In this document: piece after piece, positions 1-7,801 of the stretch
Layout: every line of letters starts with the position of its first letter
Position numbering within the stretch: position 1 is the first letter of the stretch
DNA from: Hymenobacter cavernae
Lineage (GTDB): Bacteria > Bacteroidota > Bacteroidia > Cytophagales > Hymenobacteraceae
Assembly: GCF_014641455.1 (NCBI RefSeq)
Contig: NZ_BMHT01000009.1
Coordinates: forward strand, 1 to 64,000
Direction: 5' to 3'
DNA: 64,000 nt
Notes under the pieces: model-generated
Databases searched by the model: none
What the model was told of the DNA's origin: nothing
What the model saw: the letters and a program-made list of their open reading frames with translations, nothing else
Program-made: the position numbers and the translations under genes

Positions 1-227
1 GTGTATTTTTTGCGGGTCAGCGGCGAGCCGCTTGGAATGATTTTGTCGGGCATGGGCAGTGGAAGATAAGACTTGCCACTGTCTGTTTTTACTCGACCAC
101 CTCATAGCGCCATCTTTCCGGTAGGCAATCGTTAAGGTATGGCGGCCGACACTGAGCACAGAGCTGGTCAGTTTCATCCACTGCCAGCCCACTCCTGTAC
201 CTGATATCGACGCCACAGGCAAATGAA
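1..227 (-). pseudogene. Degraded fragment of a carbohydrate-binding-like domain
   Basis: Read on the minus strand, an open stretch runs from just inside a TGA near 227 to the left edge. It contains a GTGVGWQW segment followed by VGRHTLTIAYRKDGA, the pattern that ends beta-sandwich carbohydrate-binding modules of secreted Bacteroidota glycan enzymes (W-x-W, then HTL-I-RxDGA). In the family the DGA is normally followed at once by LDKI; here that continuation appears only later and in another frame (DKIIPSGSP, about 6-50), so at least one frameshift or deletion separates the two parts. No start codon or signal peptide is visible. This is probably a relic of a longer secreted protein, possibly one that continues beyond the window. 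The domain assignment is from motif resemblance only. Confidence 0.4.
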
Positions 228-607
228 AGTATCAAAATCGTTCCCGGTAACGATTTATACAATGATAAGACATCATTACGTTCGTTTCGTTATTGCTACC
301 CTACTAGCTTGTTCCTTGTTCGTCCTTGTGAGCCTGAAACATTCTGCCAGAGAATTGATCCAACTATATAGCGGCTTAAGGAAGCAATAGCAGCAGAGTG
401 GTAGACCTAGGTTATTCTAATTGGCTGACCAAGGACTATGCCTCTGTATAGTTCCTACGCTGCTTGCCAGTCTTAAGTCTTAATTAGGGTACCAGCGGCA
501 TTGATAGCTCAGCAACCAGACGGTTAAACCGCGCGGCTTACCTTTGCGGCTCTTATGCTCACCAACAGCGCCGTCTACGGTGGCAATGTTGAGCCTGCCG
601 TTTGCCT
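228..607. other. Intergenic region without a recognisable gene
   Basis: No convincing coding frame was found in this 380-base stretch. It holds one copy of the dispersed palindrome ACCTAGGT (405-412) and a Bacteroidota-type -7 box TACCTTTG (539-546) about 60 bases before the next start codon. Confidence 0.5.
539..546 (+). promoter_or_regulatory. Possible -7 box TACCTTTG
   Basis: TACCTTTG matches the Bacteroidota -7 consensus TAnnTTTG and lies upstream of the outer-membrane protein gene at 608. No clear TTG -33 element stands at the usual distance, so this is a motif match only. Confidence 0.3.
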
Positions 608-1354
608 ATGCCGAAGCTAGTTTCTGTTTGCCTGTTTCTTCTTGCGTATTTTTTGCTGTCAGTCGTAGCTCACGCCCAAAATCAGCAACAACCCGATACT
701 ACCCTCATCGTCTACAACGGTCAGCTGACGGGCGCCTACAGCCGTGGCGGCGTTAATCGCACCCTGATTTCTACTACGCAAGCTGTCATGTTTACCCGCG
801 GCAAGCACCTAGGTTTACCCCTGAATGGCAGCTTCATTTATGGCAAACAGGATAGGTTACTGAAGGAGCGGGAGCTGCTGCTGAACGCCACACCGTATTA
901 TTATAAAGGACGGTTTCGCGCCTACGCCATCGGCGGCTTCGAGCGTAGCAACCTGCGCGGCATCACCGATCGGGTGCAGCTAGGTGCCGGACCGGGCTGG
1001 GCGTTCTACTCCGATACGTTGGGGCGGGAAGTGTCGGTGAGTAACTTGTTTATTCGAGAAAAAACCGACTTTTTGGATGGCACCCAGCAGATAACAGCCC
1101 GTAATTCCGTGCGTCTGAAGGTGGCCTACTCTATTAAGATTCTAACGCTTAGCTCCATCACCTTCTACCAGCCGTCGCTGGAAGACTTCAACAACTACCG
1201 CTTCAGCAATCTGACGACCCTAGCCCTGAAAGTTACCAAAACGCTGGCCGTCAACTTTTCCTACAACTACACGCACGAGAGCCAGTACAGCGAAGGCAAA
1301 GTGCCTGATAATACCAACGTGACGTTGGGCGTGTCGTACGCAACGAAGCGGTAA
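608..1354 (+). CDS. DUF481-like outer-membrane beta-barrel protein
   Basis: 248 residues. A hydrophobic signal peptide covers about residues 1-22 and ends in AHAQ, so the protein is exported. The body alternates short polar and aromatic beta-strand-like segments (YYKGRFRAYAIGGFERS, VRLKVAYSI, LAVNFSYNYTHES) and ends as a membrane strand, as in the DUF481/YdiY group of small outer-membrane proteins. The function of that group is not known. I chose ATG at 608 rather than the in-frame TTG two codons earlier because the signal peptide fits directly behind it. It stands alone upstream of the sigma-factor cassette and is separated from it by a short inverted repeat. Confidence 0.75.
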   Translation: MPKLVSVCLFLLAYFLLSVVAHAQNQQQPDTTLIVYNGQLTGAYSRGGVNRTLISTTQAVMFTRGKHLGLPLNGSFIYGKQDRLLKERELLLNATPYYYKGRFRAYAIGGFERSNLRGITDRVQLGAGPGWAFYSDTLGREVSVSNLFIREKTDFLDGTQQITARNSVRLKVAYSIKILTLSSITFYQPSLEDFNNYRFSNLTTLALKVTKTLAVNFSYNYTHESQYSEGKVPDNTNVTLGVSYATKR

Positions 1355-1382
1355 ACCTAGGTACTGCCTGCACAAAAAGAAC

Positions 1383-1420
1383 GTCATGCTTCGACAGGCG
1401 GACGCCAGATGAAGCATGAC
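1383..1420. repeat. Short inverted repeat between genes
   Basis: GTCATGCTTC (1383-1392) is repeated in inverse as GAAGCATGAC (1411-1420) with an 18-base loop. No T-run follows, so it is not a classical terminator. It belongs to the group of spacer hairpins seen throughout the window. Confidence 0.6.
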
Positions 1421-1495
1421 TAGTCGTAGATTAAACCTTGTGCTTTATCCTGCGTCTAACCTCTACTTTTTCACCGCCCTCTACCCTACTCCTGC

Positions 1496-2038
1496 TTGGA
1501 AGACCAGGAAATCTTAGCCAAGTTCGCTGACCCCGCCTCCCGCAACCTAGCCTTCAACCAACTGGTGCGCAAGTACCAGCAGAAGGTGTATTGGCATGTG
1601 CGGAAGATGGTTGTAGACCACGACGATGCCGACGACCTCACCCAGGATACGTTCGTAAAAGTGTGGAATCACCTGGGAAATTTTCGGCAGGATGCGTCGC
1701 TTTACACCTGGATTTACCGCATTGCTACCAATGAATGCCTGAGCTTTCTGTCTTCCAAGCGGCGCAAGTTCTTCCTGCCGCTCAATGATGTAAGCGAAGA
1801 GCTGGCCGCCAAGATGGAAGCCGACCCCAGCCTCGCCGGCGACGAAGTGGAGCTGAAGCTGCAAAAAGCCATTCTGCGCCTGCCCGACAAGCAGCGGTTG
1901 GTCTTCAACCTCAAGTACTACGAAGACATGAAGTACGAGGACATGGCCGAGGTGACGGGCACTTCCGTGGGTGCGCTCAAGGCCTCGTATCACCACGCGG
2001 TGAAAAAGATTGAGCAATACATTAACGAACCGTCTTAA
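1496..2038 (+). CDS. RNA polymerase sigma-70 family (ECF) sigma factor
   Basis: 180 residues, normal length for an ECF sigma factor. Region 2 is at about residues 20-90, with DADDLTQDTFVKVWN as the -10-recognising and core-binding part and the TWIYRIATN stretch behind it. Region 4 is at about 128-177, with LPDKQRLVFNLKYYEDMKYEDMA and the helix-turn-helix GTSVGALKASYHHAVKK. Translation appears to start at TTG 1496 (MEDQE), as no ATG lies nearby in frame. The next gene begins 31 bases downstream and encodes a one-membrane-span protein, and a periplasmic protein follows. The order sigma factor / membrane partner / periplasmic protein suggests an envelope-stress regulatory cassette (inference). 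Confidence 0.92.
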   Translation: MEDQEILAKFADPASRNLAFNQLVRKYQQKVYWHVRKMVVDHDDADDLTQDTFVKVWNHLGNFRQDASLYTWIYRIATNECLSFLSSKRRKFFLPLNDVSEELAAKMEADPSLAGDEVELKLQKAILRLPDKQRLVFNLKYYEDMKYEDMAEVTGTSVGALKASYHHAVKKIEQYINEPS

Positions 2039-2068
2039 ACCTAGCCGCTTGTGCGGCCTCTAAGGATT

Positions 2069-2521
2069 ATGAATACTCCTTTTCGTTTGGATGATCATCC
2101 GCGCCGGCCGCAGCCGCTGGCCCCGCCCCCGGATGGCTACTTCGACCGGCTGCCCACCCAGATTATGGCGCGGGTGCAGCCCGGTGCCAGTCAGGAACCG
2201 GCTGCTTTCGGCTGGCTGAAGGCTCTTTCGCTTCCGTTGCGCACTGCGTTGGGTTCGGTGGTTGTGCTCGGTGGCTTCGCCGCTACTTTCCTGCTGAATC
2301 AGCCCACCAACACACCGCACCTAGTCCACGCCAACCTAGCCAGCGTGCCCCGCGCCGAGATGGTGCAGTACCTGCTGGCCAGTGATGAGCGAGTGTCCCT
2401 CTCCGACCTTTCCGAACTACCTGTTGCTGACCAGGATATGGTACATGAGTACCTGAATGTTTCACCCGCTGAGGTGCAAGCCGCCCTGGACGAGCAGCCC
2501 ACCGAACCTAGCTATTTGTAG
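2069..2521 (+). CDS. Single-span membrane protein, candidate anti-sigma partner
   Basis: 150 residues. The cytoplasmic N-terminus is Pro/Arg-rich and includes PPPDGYFDRLPTQIM, a motif common at the start of Bacteroidota proteins encoded just behind ECF sigma factors. One hydrophobic span lies at about residues 55-78 (ALGSVVVLGGFAATFLL). The C-terminal half is acidic and would be periplasmic. ATG 2069 is preferred to the upstream TTG because it follows the spacer directly. The location between a sigma factor and a periplasmic Spy-like protein points to an anti-sigma or stability role, but there is no zinc-binding ZAS motif, so this rests on context alone. Confidence 0.7.
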   Translation: MNTPFRLDDHPRRPQPLAPPPDGYFDRLPTQIMARVQPGASQEPAAFGWLKALSLPLRTALGSVVVLGGFAATFLLNQPTNTPHLVHANLASVPRAEMVQYLLASDERVSLSDLSELPVADQDMVHEYLNVSPAEVQAALDEQPTEPSYL

Positions 2522-2556
2522 CGTCAGCGCCTGATCATGCTTTTTCCTTTACTACG

Positions 2557-3039
2557 ATGAATTACTTCCTTCGAAATACGCTGATTTTACTGCTCCTGCT
2601 AACCGGCACACTCCGCGTGCAGGCGCAACAAAGCGCTGAGCGCCAAGAGCGTATGAACCGCATTGAAAACGCGAAAATTGCTTTCCTAACGGATAAACTG
2701 TCGCTCACCCAAGAGCAGGCTCAACGCTTCTGGCCCGTCTACAACGAATTCACCGACAAGCGCCGCGACCTAGGTCAGAAGCAGAAGCAGCTTCGCAGCA
2801 CGAAGGTTGAGTCGTTGAATGACCAGCAAATCCGCGACTTGCTTAAGCAGAACACCACGTTGCGCCAAAACGAGGTGAACCTGGAAAAAGAGTACTACGA
2901 CAAGTTCCAGAAGGTGCTTTCGGTGCGGCAAACCGGCCAGCTCTTGGTTGCCGAGCGCGAGTTTACCCGCGAGATTCTCCAGAAGCTAGGTGGTGGCCGG
3001 CGTGGAGGCTCGCCGGCTCCGGCTGGCACTGCCAATTAA
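2557..3039 (+). CDS. Periplasmic Spy/CpxP-like helical protein
   Basis: 160 residues with a signal peptide (about 1-23, ending VQAQ). The mature part is highly charged and helical. It contains KLSLTQEQAQRFWPVYNEF, close to the LT-x-Q repeat of Spy/CpxP-type periplasmic stress proteins, then a long Gln/Glu/Lys coiled coil (about 65-140) and a Gly/Arg/Pro tail. Homologues at this location in Bacteroidota are usually called sensors of periplasmic stress. It is the third gene of the sigma-factor cassette and is closed by a strong terminator 30 bases after the stop, which supports a three-gene operon. Confidence 0.75.
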   Translation: MNYFLRNTLILLLLLTGTLRVQAQQSAERQERMNRIENAKIAFLTDKLSLTQEQAQRFWPVYNEFTDKRRDLGQKQKQLRSTKVESLNDQQIRDLLKQNTTLRQNEVNLEKEYYDKFQKVLSVRQTGQLLVAEREFTREILQKLGGGRRGGSPAPAGTAN

Positions 3040-3061
3040 TTATAAAGGCATAATAAGTACG

Positions 3062-3095
3062 AAAAGAGAGGCTGCAATAGCAGCCTCTCTTTTTT
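3062..3095 (+). terminator. Rho-independent terminator of the sigma cassette
   Basis: Hairpin AGAGAGGCTGC / GCAGCCTCTCT with a 4-base loop, followed by a run of T. Confidence 0.9.
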
Positions 3096-3193
3096 AGTTA
3101 AGGCCACTAATACTAGCGTGGGTACAGCCTCAAACCTAAGGCAGACACGAACCTATGCAGCTACTCAGTTACTTAATTACTCTTCGGCATGCA

Positions 3194-3201
3194 TACTTTT
3201 G
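3194..3201 (+). promoter_or_regulatory. Possible -7 box TACTTTTG
   Basis: TACTTTTG fits TAnnTTTG and lies 26 bases before the ATG of the aminotransferase gene at 3228. This predicts a very short untranslated leader. Confidence 0.4.
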
Positions 3202-3227
3202 CGGCTTGAATTTGTTTGCCTAGTAAT

Positions 3228-4430
3228 ATGCTTACGCCGCGCCAGCTTTTTCTTCGCCACCAGGCCCAAACTTCCGATTTTCCTTTGCTGCTCGAAATTG
3301 AGCGGGCCGAAGGTGTGTACATGTACGCGCCCGATGGCCGCCGCTACCTGGATTTGATTTCCGGCATTGGGGTCAGCAACGTGGGGCACCGTCATCCGCG
3401 AGTAATACAAGCCATTAAAGACCAGGTTGATAAATACCTGCACCTGATGGTGTACGGCGAATTGGTGCAAGCACCACCCGCCGAATTGGCCGAAGCCTTG
3501 CACCAAACGCTACCCGCCCACCTCGACAACGTGTACTTCACTAACTCCGGCGCTGAAGCCGTGGAAGGTGCCCTGAAGCTGGCCAAGCGTCACACCGGCC
3601 GCACCGAGCTGATTTCCTGCCACCGCGCTTACCATGGCTCCACCCAGGGCGCTTTGTCGGTCACGGGCTCCGAAAGCTTCAAGCGCAACTACCGCCCACT
3701 GCTGCCGGATGTGCGCCACATTGAGTACAACAACTTCGCAGACCTAGGTCTCATTACGGAGCGTACCGCCGCCGTTATCATCGAAACTATCCAGGGCGAA
3801 GCCGGCGTGCGGGTGCCCACCAATGGCTACCTGCAAGCCTTACGCAAGCGCTGCCTGCTCACCGGCACGCTCCTAATTCTAGATGAAATTCAGTGTGGCT
3901 TTGGGCGCACGGGCACGTTCTGGGCTTTCGAGCAATTCGGCATCTGGCCCGATATCCTGGTGTGTGCCAAGGGCATGGGCGGCGGCATGCCGATTGGGGC
4001 CTTCATTTCGTCCCAAGAAATTATGTCGGGCTTCAAGACCAACCCGGTGCTGGGGCATTGCACCACCTTTGGGGGCCATCCGGTGTCGTGCGCGGCGTCG
4101 CTGGCCACGCTGCGCGTGATTCAGGAGGAGCAGCTGCTGGCGGGCGTACACGAAAAAGCCGCCCGTTTTCGGCGGCTTCTGCGGCATCCGGCCATTCAGG
4201 CCGTGCGCGGGCACGGGCTCCTTATGGCGGTTGAGTTCGATTCGTATGACGTGCTTAAGCCGATCATCGACCGGGCGCTGGAGCACGAAGGCATCCTGAC
4301 GGATTGGTTCTTGTTCTGCGACAACTCGTTGCGCCTAGCCCCGCCCCTCATCATCACCGATGCCGAGATTGACGAAGCCTGCGCGGCCTTGCTACGCGCC
4401 ATCACGCACGTAACCGGCGTGGCGGCCTAG
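3228..4430 (+). CDS. Class-III PLP-dependent aminotransferase (acetylornithine/ornithine type)
   Basis: 400 residues, full length for the family. It transfers an omega-amino group using pyridoxal phosphate. Visible motifs: TNSGAEAVEGALKLA (phosphate-binding region, about 105-120), ILDEIQCGFGRTG with the PLP-contacting Asp (about 218-230), and CAKGMGGGMPIGAF, where the Lys near 248 forms the Schiff base. The C-terminus (NSLRLAPPLIIT) has the Arg-containing substrate-binding segment. The exact substrate cannot be told from sequence; acetylornithine, ornithine and 4-aminobutyrate enzymes share these motifs, and no arginine genes are adjacent. The stop codon TAG lies inside a CCTAGG site. Confidence 0.88.
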   Translation: MLTPRQLFLRHQAQTSDFPLLLEIERAEGVYMYAPDGRRYLDLISGIGVSNVGHRHPRVIQAIKDQVDKYLHLMVYGELVQAPPAELAEALHQTLPAHLDNVYFTNSGAEAVEGALKLAKRHTGRTELISCHRAYHGSTQGALSVTGSESFKRNYRPLLPDVRHIEYNNFADLGLITERTAAVIIETIQGEAGVRVPTNGYLQALRKRCLLTGTLLILDEIQCGFGRTGTFWAFEQFGIWPDILVCAKGMGGGMPIGAFISSQEIMSGFKTNPVLGHCTTFGGHPVSCAASLATLRVIQEEQLLAGVHEKAARFRRLLRHPAIQAVRGHGLLMAVEFDSYDVLKPIIDRALEHEGILTDWFLFCDNSLRLAPPLIITDAEIDEACAALLRAITHVTGVAA

Positions 4431-4433
4431 GTT

Positions 4434-4895
4434 TTATTCTGCGTGTTTGTTGTTCTGCTCGTTGCACTCAAACCGCAGAAAGTTCTGGGTTTCTTCTTTG
4501 ATCTGTTCCCGTGGCAGCCCATCCTTCACGCCCAGCGAGATTTTACGCACCAGCACCCCCACAATTGCCTTGCGAAAACCTAGCCTCTCGGCCATGCCAA
4601 TGCAGAAATCCATCTCACTGTCGTCGACGATGCCATCGGCCAGCATCATGTCCACCAAGTCAAAGATCTGGTCGAAGCGCTCGGAGTCGTTATCCGGAAT
4701 GAGCATTTTGACACTGCCAGCATTTGCCACAATGTTGCGAACCTCGGTAGCGCGCATTCCGTTCTTCTTGCCAACGGCCACAATGAAGTTCATTTCCCGT
4801 TCGTCGATATGACCATCGGCTTTGGCCAGGGTTGCCAGATTCATCAGGTGACTCTTTACTTTCTTTGTCTGCTCATTTTCGAAAAAACCAAACAT
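4434..4895 (-). CDS. TerB-like (tellurite resistance B family) cytosolic protein
   Basis: 153 residues, mostly helical. The segments LATLAKADGHIDEREMNFI and MMLADGIVDDSEMDFCIGMAERLG form the duplicated acidic helix-loop pattern (A-D-G-x-I/V-D-x-x-E) of TerB-fold proteins. TerB domains bind divalent metal and are linked to stress responses, but isolated copies like this have no settled role. It converges on the aminotransferase gene, with stop codons only three bases apart, and shows no operon partner. Confidence 0.75.
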   Translation of the reverse strand: MFGFFENEQTKKVKSHLMNLATLAKADGHIDEREMNFIVAVGKKNGMRATEVRNIVANAGSVKMLIPDNDSERFDQIFDLVDMMLADGIVDDSEMDFCIGMAERLGFRKAIVGVLVRKISLGVKDGLPREQIKEETQNFLRFECNEQNNKHAE

Positions 4896-5147
4896 ACAGG
4901 CTATTGCTTAAAGGGGTGGATGGGTGTAGGAAACAAACCTTCCGCCGAAGGCGCAAGACAGAACGGGGGGCGTGTAAGTTAGCGGCTAGGTTGCTCAATT
5001 CCAACAGCATCGCATACGTAATGAGCCAAAAAAAAGCCGTTTGTTTTCACCTTTTATGATTGCTTTGGATAATGCCTGCATTTTTTCGGAGGGGATTTCC
5101 CAACTTTGCCCCGTCCGCTTCGGGCATTTTCCGCTTATCACATTACC

Positions 5148-6119
5148 ATGAAACGTATAGGAGTCTTTACCAGCGGGGGTGATTCGCCGGGCATGAATGC
5201 ATGTATCCGGGCGGTGGTGCGTACAGCTGTGTATCACGGCATTGAGGTGTATGGCATCATGCGCGGCTACAGCGGCATGATCAAGGGCGAGTTTGTGAAG
5301 CTCGATTCGGCCTCCGTTGCCAACACCGTACAGCGCGGCGGCACGATTCTCAAATCGGCCCGCAGCCAGAAATTCATGACCAAAGAAGGCCGCCAGCAGG
5401 CGTTCGACCAATTGGTGAACCACGGCATTGAAGGCCTGGTTGCGATTGGCGGCAACGGCACCTTCACCGGCGCTACCATCTTCGAGCGGGAATTTGGCAT
5501 TCCCACCGTCGGCGCGCCGGGTACCATCGACAACGACCTCTTCGGCACCGACTATACCATCGGCTACGATACGGCCGTGAACACGGCCTTGGAAGCCATC
5601 GACAAGATCCGCGACACAGCCGACTCGCACGACCGCTGCTTTTTCATCGAAGTAATGGGCCGCGACTCGGGCTACATCGCCATTCCGTGCGCCATCGGTG
5701 GCGGCGCCGAAATCGTGATGGTGCCGGAAACGCAGATGTCGGAAGAAGCTGTGATTGAGACACTTCGCAACAGCTGGCGCCGGTCCAAAACTTCGTTCAT
5801 TGTGGTAGTAGCTGAGGGTGAGAAGGAAGGCAACGTGACCCACGTAGCGGCCCGCGTGAAAGAAGCCATTCCGGAGTTGGATGCTCGCGTGACCATCATC
5901 GGGCACGTACAGCGCGGCGGCGCCCCCACCGCCTCCGACCGCCTGCTGGCCTCCCAGATCGGCATTGCCGCCGTAGAAGGCCTGATGAACGGCATGCGTA
6001 ACGTGATGGCCGGCATCATCGACCGCAAGCTTGTCTACACTCCTTTTGAGGATACTATTTATAAGAAGAAGATGCTGAGCCAGAGCTTTATGCGGATGGT
6101 GGAAATCTTGAGCGTATAG
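5148..6119 (+). CDS. pfkA: 6-phosphofructokinase with atypical GGNGT motif
   Basis: 323 residues, the normal length for bacterial PfkA. It phosphorylates fructose 6-phosphate in glycolysis. Motifs: TSGGDSPGMN (about 8-17, ATP loop), PGTIDND with the catalytic Asp (about 124-130), EVMGRDSGY (substrate binding) and HVQRGG. Residue 103 is Asn (GGNGT), where E. coli PfkA has Asp103 (GGDGS) contacting Mg-ATP; the following Gly that marks ATP rather than PPi enzymes is kept. ATG 5148 gives the canonical MKRIGVFTSGG start. The gene appears to contain no CTAG, in contrast to most neighbours. A strong terminator follows. Confidence 0.93.
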   Translation: MKRIGVFTSGGDSPGMNACIRAVVRTAVYHGIEVYGIMRGYSGMIKGEFVKLDSASVANTVQRGGTILKSARSQKFMTKEGRQQAFDQLVNHGIEGLVAIGGNGTFTGATIFEREFGIPTVGAPGTIDNDLFGTDYTIGYDTAVNTALEAIDKIRDTADSHDRCFFIEVMGRDSGYIAIPCAIGGGAEIVMVPETQMSEEAVIETLRNSWRRSKTSFIVVVAEGEKEGNVTHVAARVKEAIPELDARVTIIGHVQRGGAPTASDRLLASQIGIAAVEGLMNGMRNVMAGIIDRKLVYTPFEDTIYKKKMLSQSFMRMVEILSV

Positions 6120-6149
6120 CTTTTTCAGGCTTTATCGATTTCTAGCTGA

Positions 6150-6180
6150 TAAGCGCACCTCAACAGGTGCGCTTATTTTT
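6150..6180 (+). terminator. Terminator of pfkA
   Basis: AAGCGCACCT / AGGTGCGCTT stem with a 4-base loop and a T-run, about 30 bases after the pfkA stop. Confidence 0.9.
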
Positions 6181-6239
6181 TATAGTTTAAAATCGATACT
6201 TTGCCACTACTATAAAGCACCTTCATCCTACCACTATTC

Positions 6240-6869
6240 ATGTTTAATTTCTACTGCACAATTAGTTTAGCCACGCTCCTAAGCGCGGCCTTGCCCGCCT
6301 TTTCCCAAGATGCCTTTCCTCAGCCACGGGCCGCCTGGCAGCTAGGTTTAGGATCAGCAGGCATGGGAACCGGCGATTATATAGGTTTCAAGGCGCATGT
6401 AGAGTACGCGCCGCTATTCGGTCGCTACCTAGGTACGGGCACTCGGCTGGCTTTCGTCGGCGGTAGCCGTGAGTCATACAACTGGCTAAAGAATCCCACT
6501 CCTACCAGCAACGGTATCACCGTTCCGTTTGTGATGAGCTACCAGGCTCTCAATGCGGAGCAGGAAGTGTATATCTATCCTTTTGGCAACAATAAGAGAG
6601 TGCTGTTTGCGCTGGGTGGCGGCGGTTACCTAGGGTACTCTAATCGGTACGGGGCACCTGAAACCCGCGGTGATTTCACCACAGGAACTCCTACTGTTGT
6701 CCTCGACCAGGAGCATGGTGTGCACGTCGGCTATATGTTCTCCCTCAACCTCGACGTAGCAGTTGATGAAAACCGAAACTGGCTGGTTGGCGGCAAAGCA
6801 TCCTTTCAGAACGACACTTTCGGCAACTCGCTGGCAACGTTGCAGCTGAAGCTAGGTCGACGGTTTTAA
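6240..6869 (+). CDS. Exported protein, probable outer-membrane beta-barrel
   Basis: 209 residues, with a signal peptide at about 1-22 (AALPAFSQ). The mature protein has Gly/aromatic-rich alternating segments (GFKAHVEYAPLFGRYLGTGTRLAF, VGYMFSLNLDVAV, WLVGGKASFQND) and finishes with LQLKLGRRF, a C-terminal Phe typical of outer-membrane barrels. It has no recognisable family. Its last codons overlap the end of the convergent miaA gene by 4 bases. Confidence 0.6.
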   Translation: MFNFYCTISLATLLSAALPAFSQDAFPQPRAAWQLGLGSAGMGTGDYIGFKAHVEYAPLFGRYLGTGTRLAFVGGSRESYNWLKNPTPTSNGITVPFVMSYQALNAEQEVYIYPFGNNKRVLFALGGGGYLGYSNRYGAPETRGDFTTGTPTVVLDQEHGVHVGYMFSLNLDVAVDENRNWLVGGKASFQNDTFGNSLATLQLKLGRRF

Positions 6870-7801
6870 GCGGAGGCAGCCCGTTCAGCCAGCAGCTTTG
6901 CAATCTGCGCTTCCGCCTCATCCGGGTGCAGCCAGGTATAAGCCGGGTCGCGCCGAAACCACGTAAACTGGCGCTTGGCGTAGTGCCGGGTATTGCGCTT
7001 GAGCAGGCGCACGGTTTCGGGCCAATCCTGGAGCCCATCGAGGTAGTCGAACACCTCTTTGTAGCCGACGGTTTGCAGAGCATTGTGGTGGCGGTACGGC
7101 ACTAGGCTTTCCACTTCGGCCAGCAGCCCTGCCGCTATCATCTGATCGACCCGCTGATCAATGCGCTCATAAAGCTCTTCCCGCTCGCGGGTAAGCACCA
7201 CTTTCACCACGTCGAATGGTCGGCTAGGTTTGTTCTGCGCAGTATGAAAGCTCGAAAAAGGCTGGCCCGTGCTGCGCGTAACCTCCAGCGCCCGCAGCAC
7301 CCGTTGCGGATTTTGCCGGTCGATGCGGGCGTACGTCACCGGGTCGCGCTGCGCCAGCTCGGCCACCAACGGCTCCAGACCTAGGCCGGCCAGCTCGCGC
7401 TGCAACTCCTCCCGCACCTGTGGGTTAGCTAAGGGCATCTCATCAAGTCCTTCAGTAACGGCTTGCAGGTACAAGCCCGAGCCACCCGTCAGGATGACGA
7501 CTTGCTGCCGCTGAAATAGCTCCGCCAGCAACGCAAGCGCATCGGCCTCAAAGCGTCCGGCGTTATATTCTTCCTGAATGCTGTGCGAGTCAATAAAATG
7601 ATGCGGCACGCCCTGCATTTCTTCCGGCGTAGGTTTGGCCGTTCCGATGCTCAGCTCCCGAAAGAACTGCCGCGAATCAGCCGACACAATCTCGGTTTGG
7701 AGGTGCTGCGCCAGTCGCACGCACAGCGCTGTTTTGCCTACGGCCGTGGGGCCGGCCACCACCAGCAGCGTTGGCCTGATGCTAGGTACTAACGAATTCA
7801 T
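6866..7801 (-). CDS. miaA: tRNA dimethylallyltransferase
   Basis: 311 residues, a typical MiaA length. It transfers the dimethylallyl group to N6 of A37 in tRNAs that read codons beginning with U. The P-loop GPTAVGKTAL is at about 17-26. DSRQFFRELSIGTAKPT (about 41-57) is the conserved DSRQ-Y/F-x-x-L-IGTAKP signature, and GGSGLYLQA and RRDPAYTWL are also present. The start codon overlaps the stop of the upstream glycosyltransferase gene by 4 bases (ATGA), so the two are translationally coupled and transcribed leftward together. Confidence 0.96.
   Translation of the reverse strand: MNSLVPSIRPTLLVVAGPTAVGKTALCVRLAQHLQTEIVSADSRQFFRELSIGTAKPTPEEMQGVPHHFIDSHSIQEEYNAGRFEADALALLAELFQRQQVVILTGGSGLYLQAVTEGLDEMPLANPQVREELQRELAGLGLEPLVAELAQRDPVTYARIDRQNPQRVLRALEVTRSTGQPFSSFHTAQNKPSRPFDVVKVVLTREREELYERIDQRVDQMIAAGLLAEVESLVPYRHHNALQTVGYKEVFDYLDGLQDWPETVRLLKRNTRHYAKRQFTWFRRDPAYTWLHPDEAEAQIAKLLAERAASA

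Noticed and set aside
4995..5906. 303-codon open frame opposite pfkA
   Set aside because: It mirrors the reading frame of a well-conserved glycolytic gene, has no family resemblance and arises from the GC-rich codon pattern.
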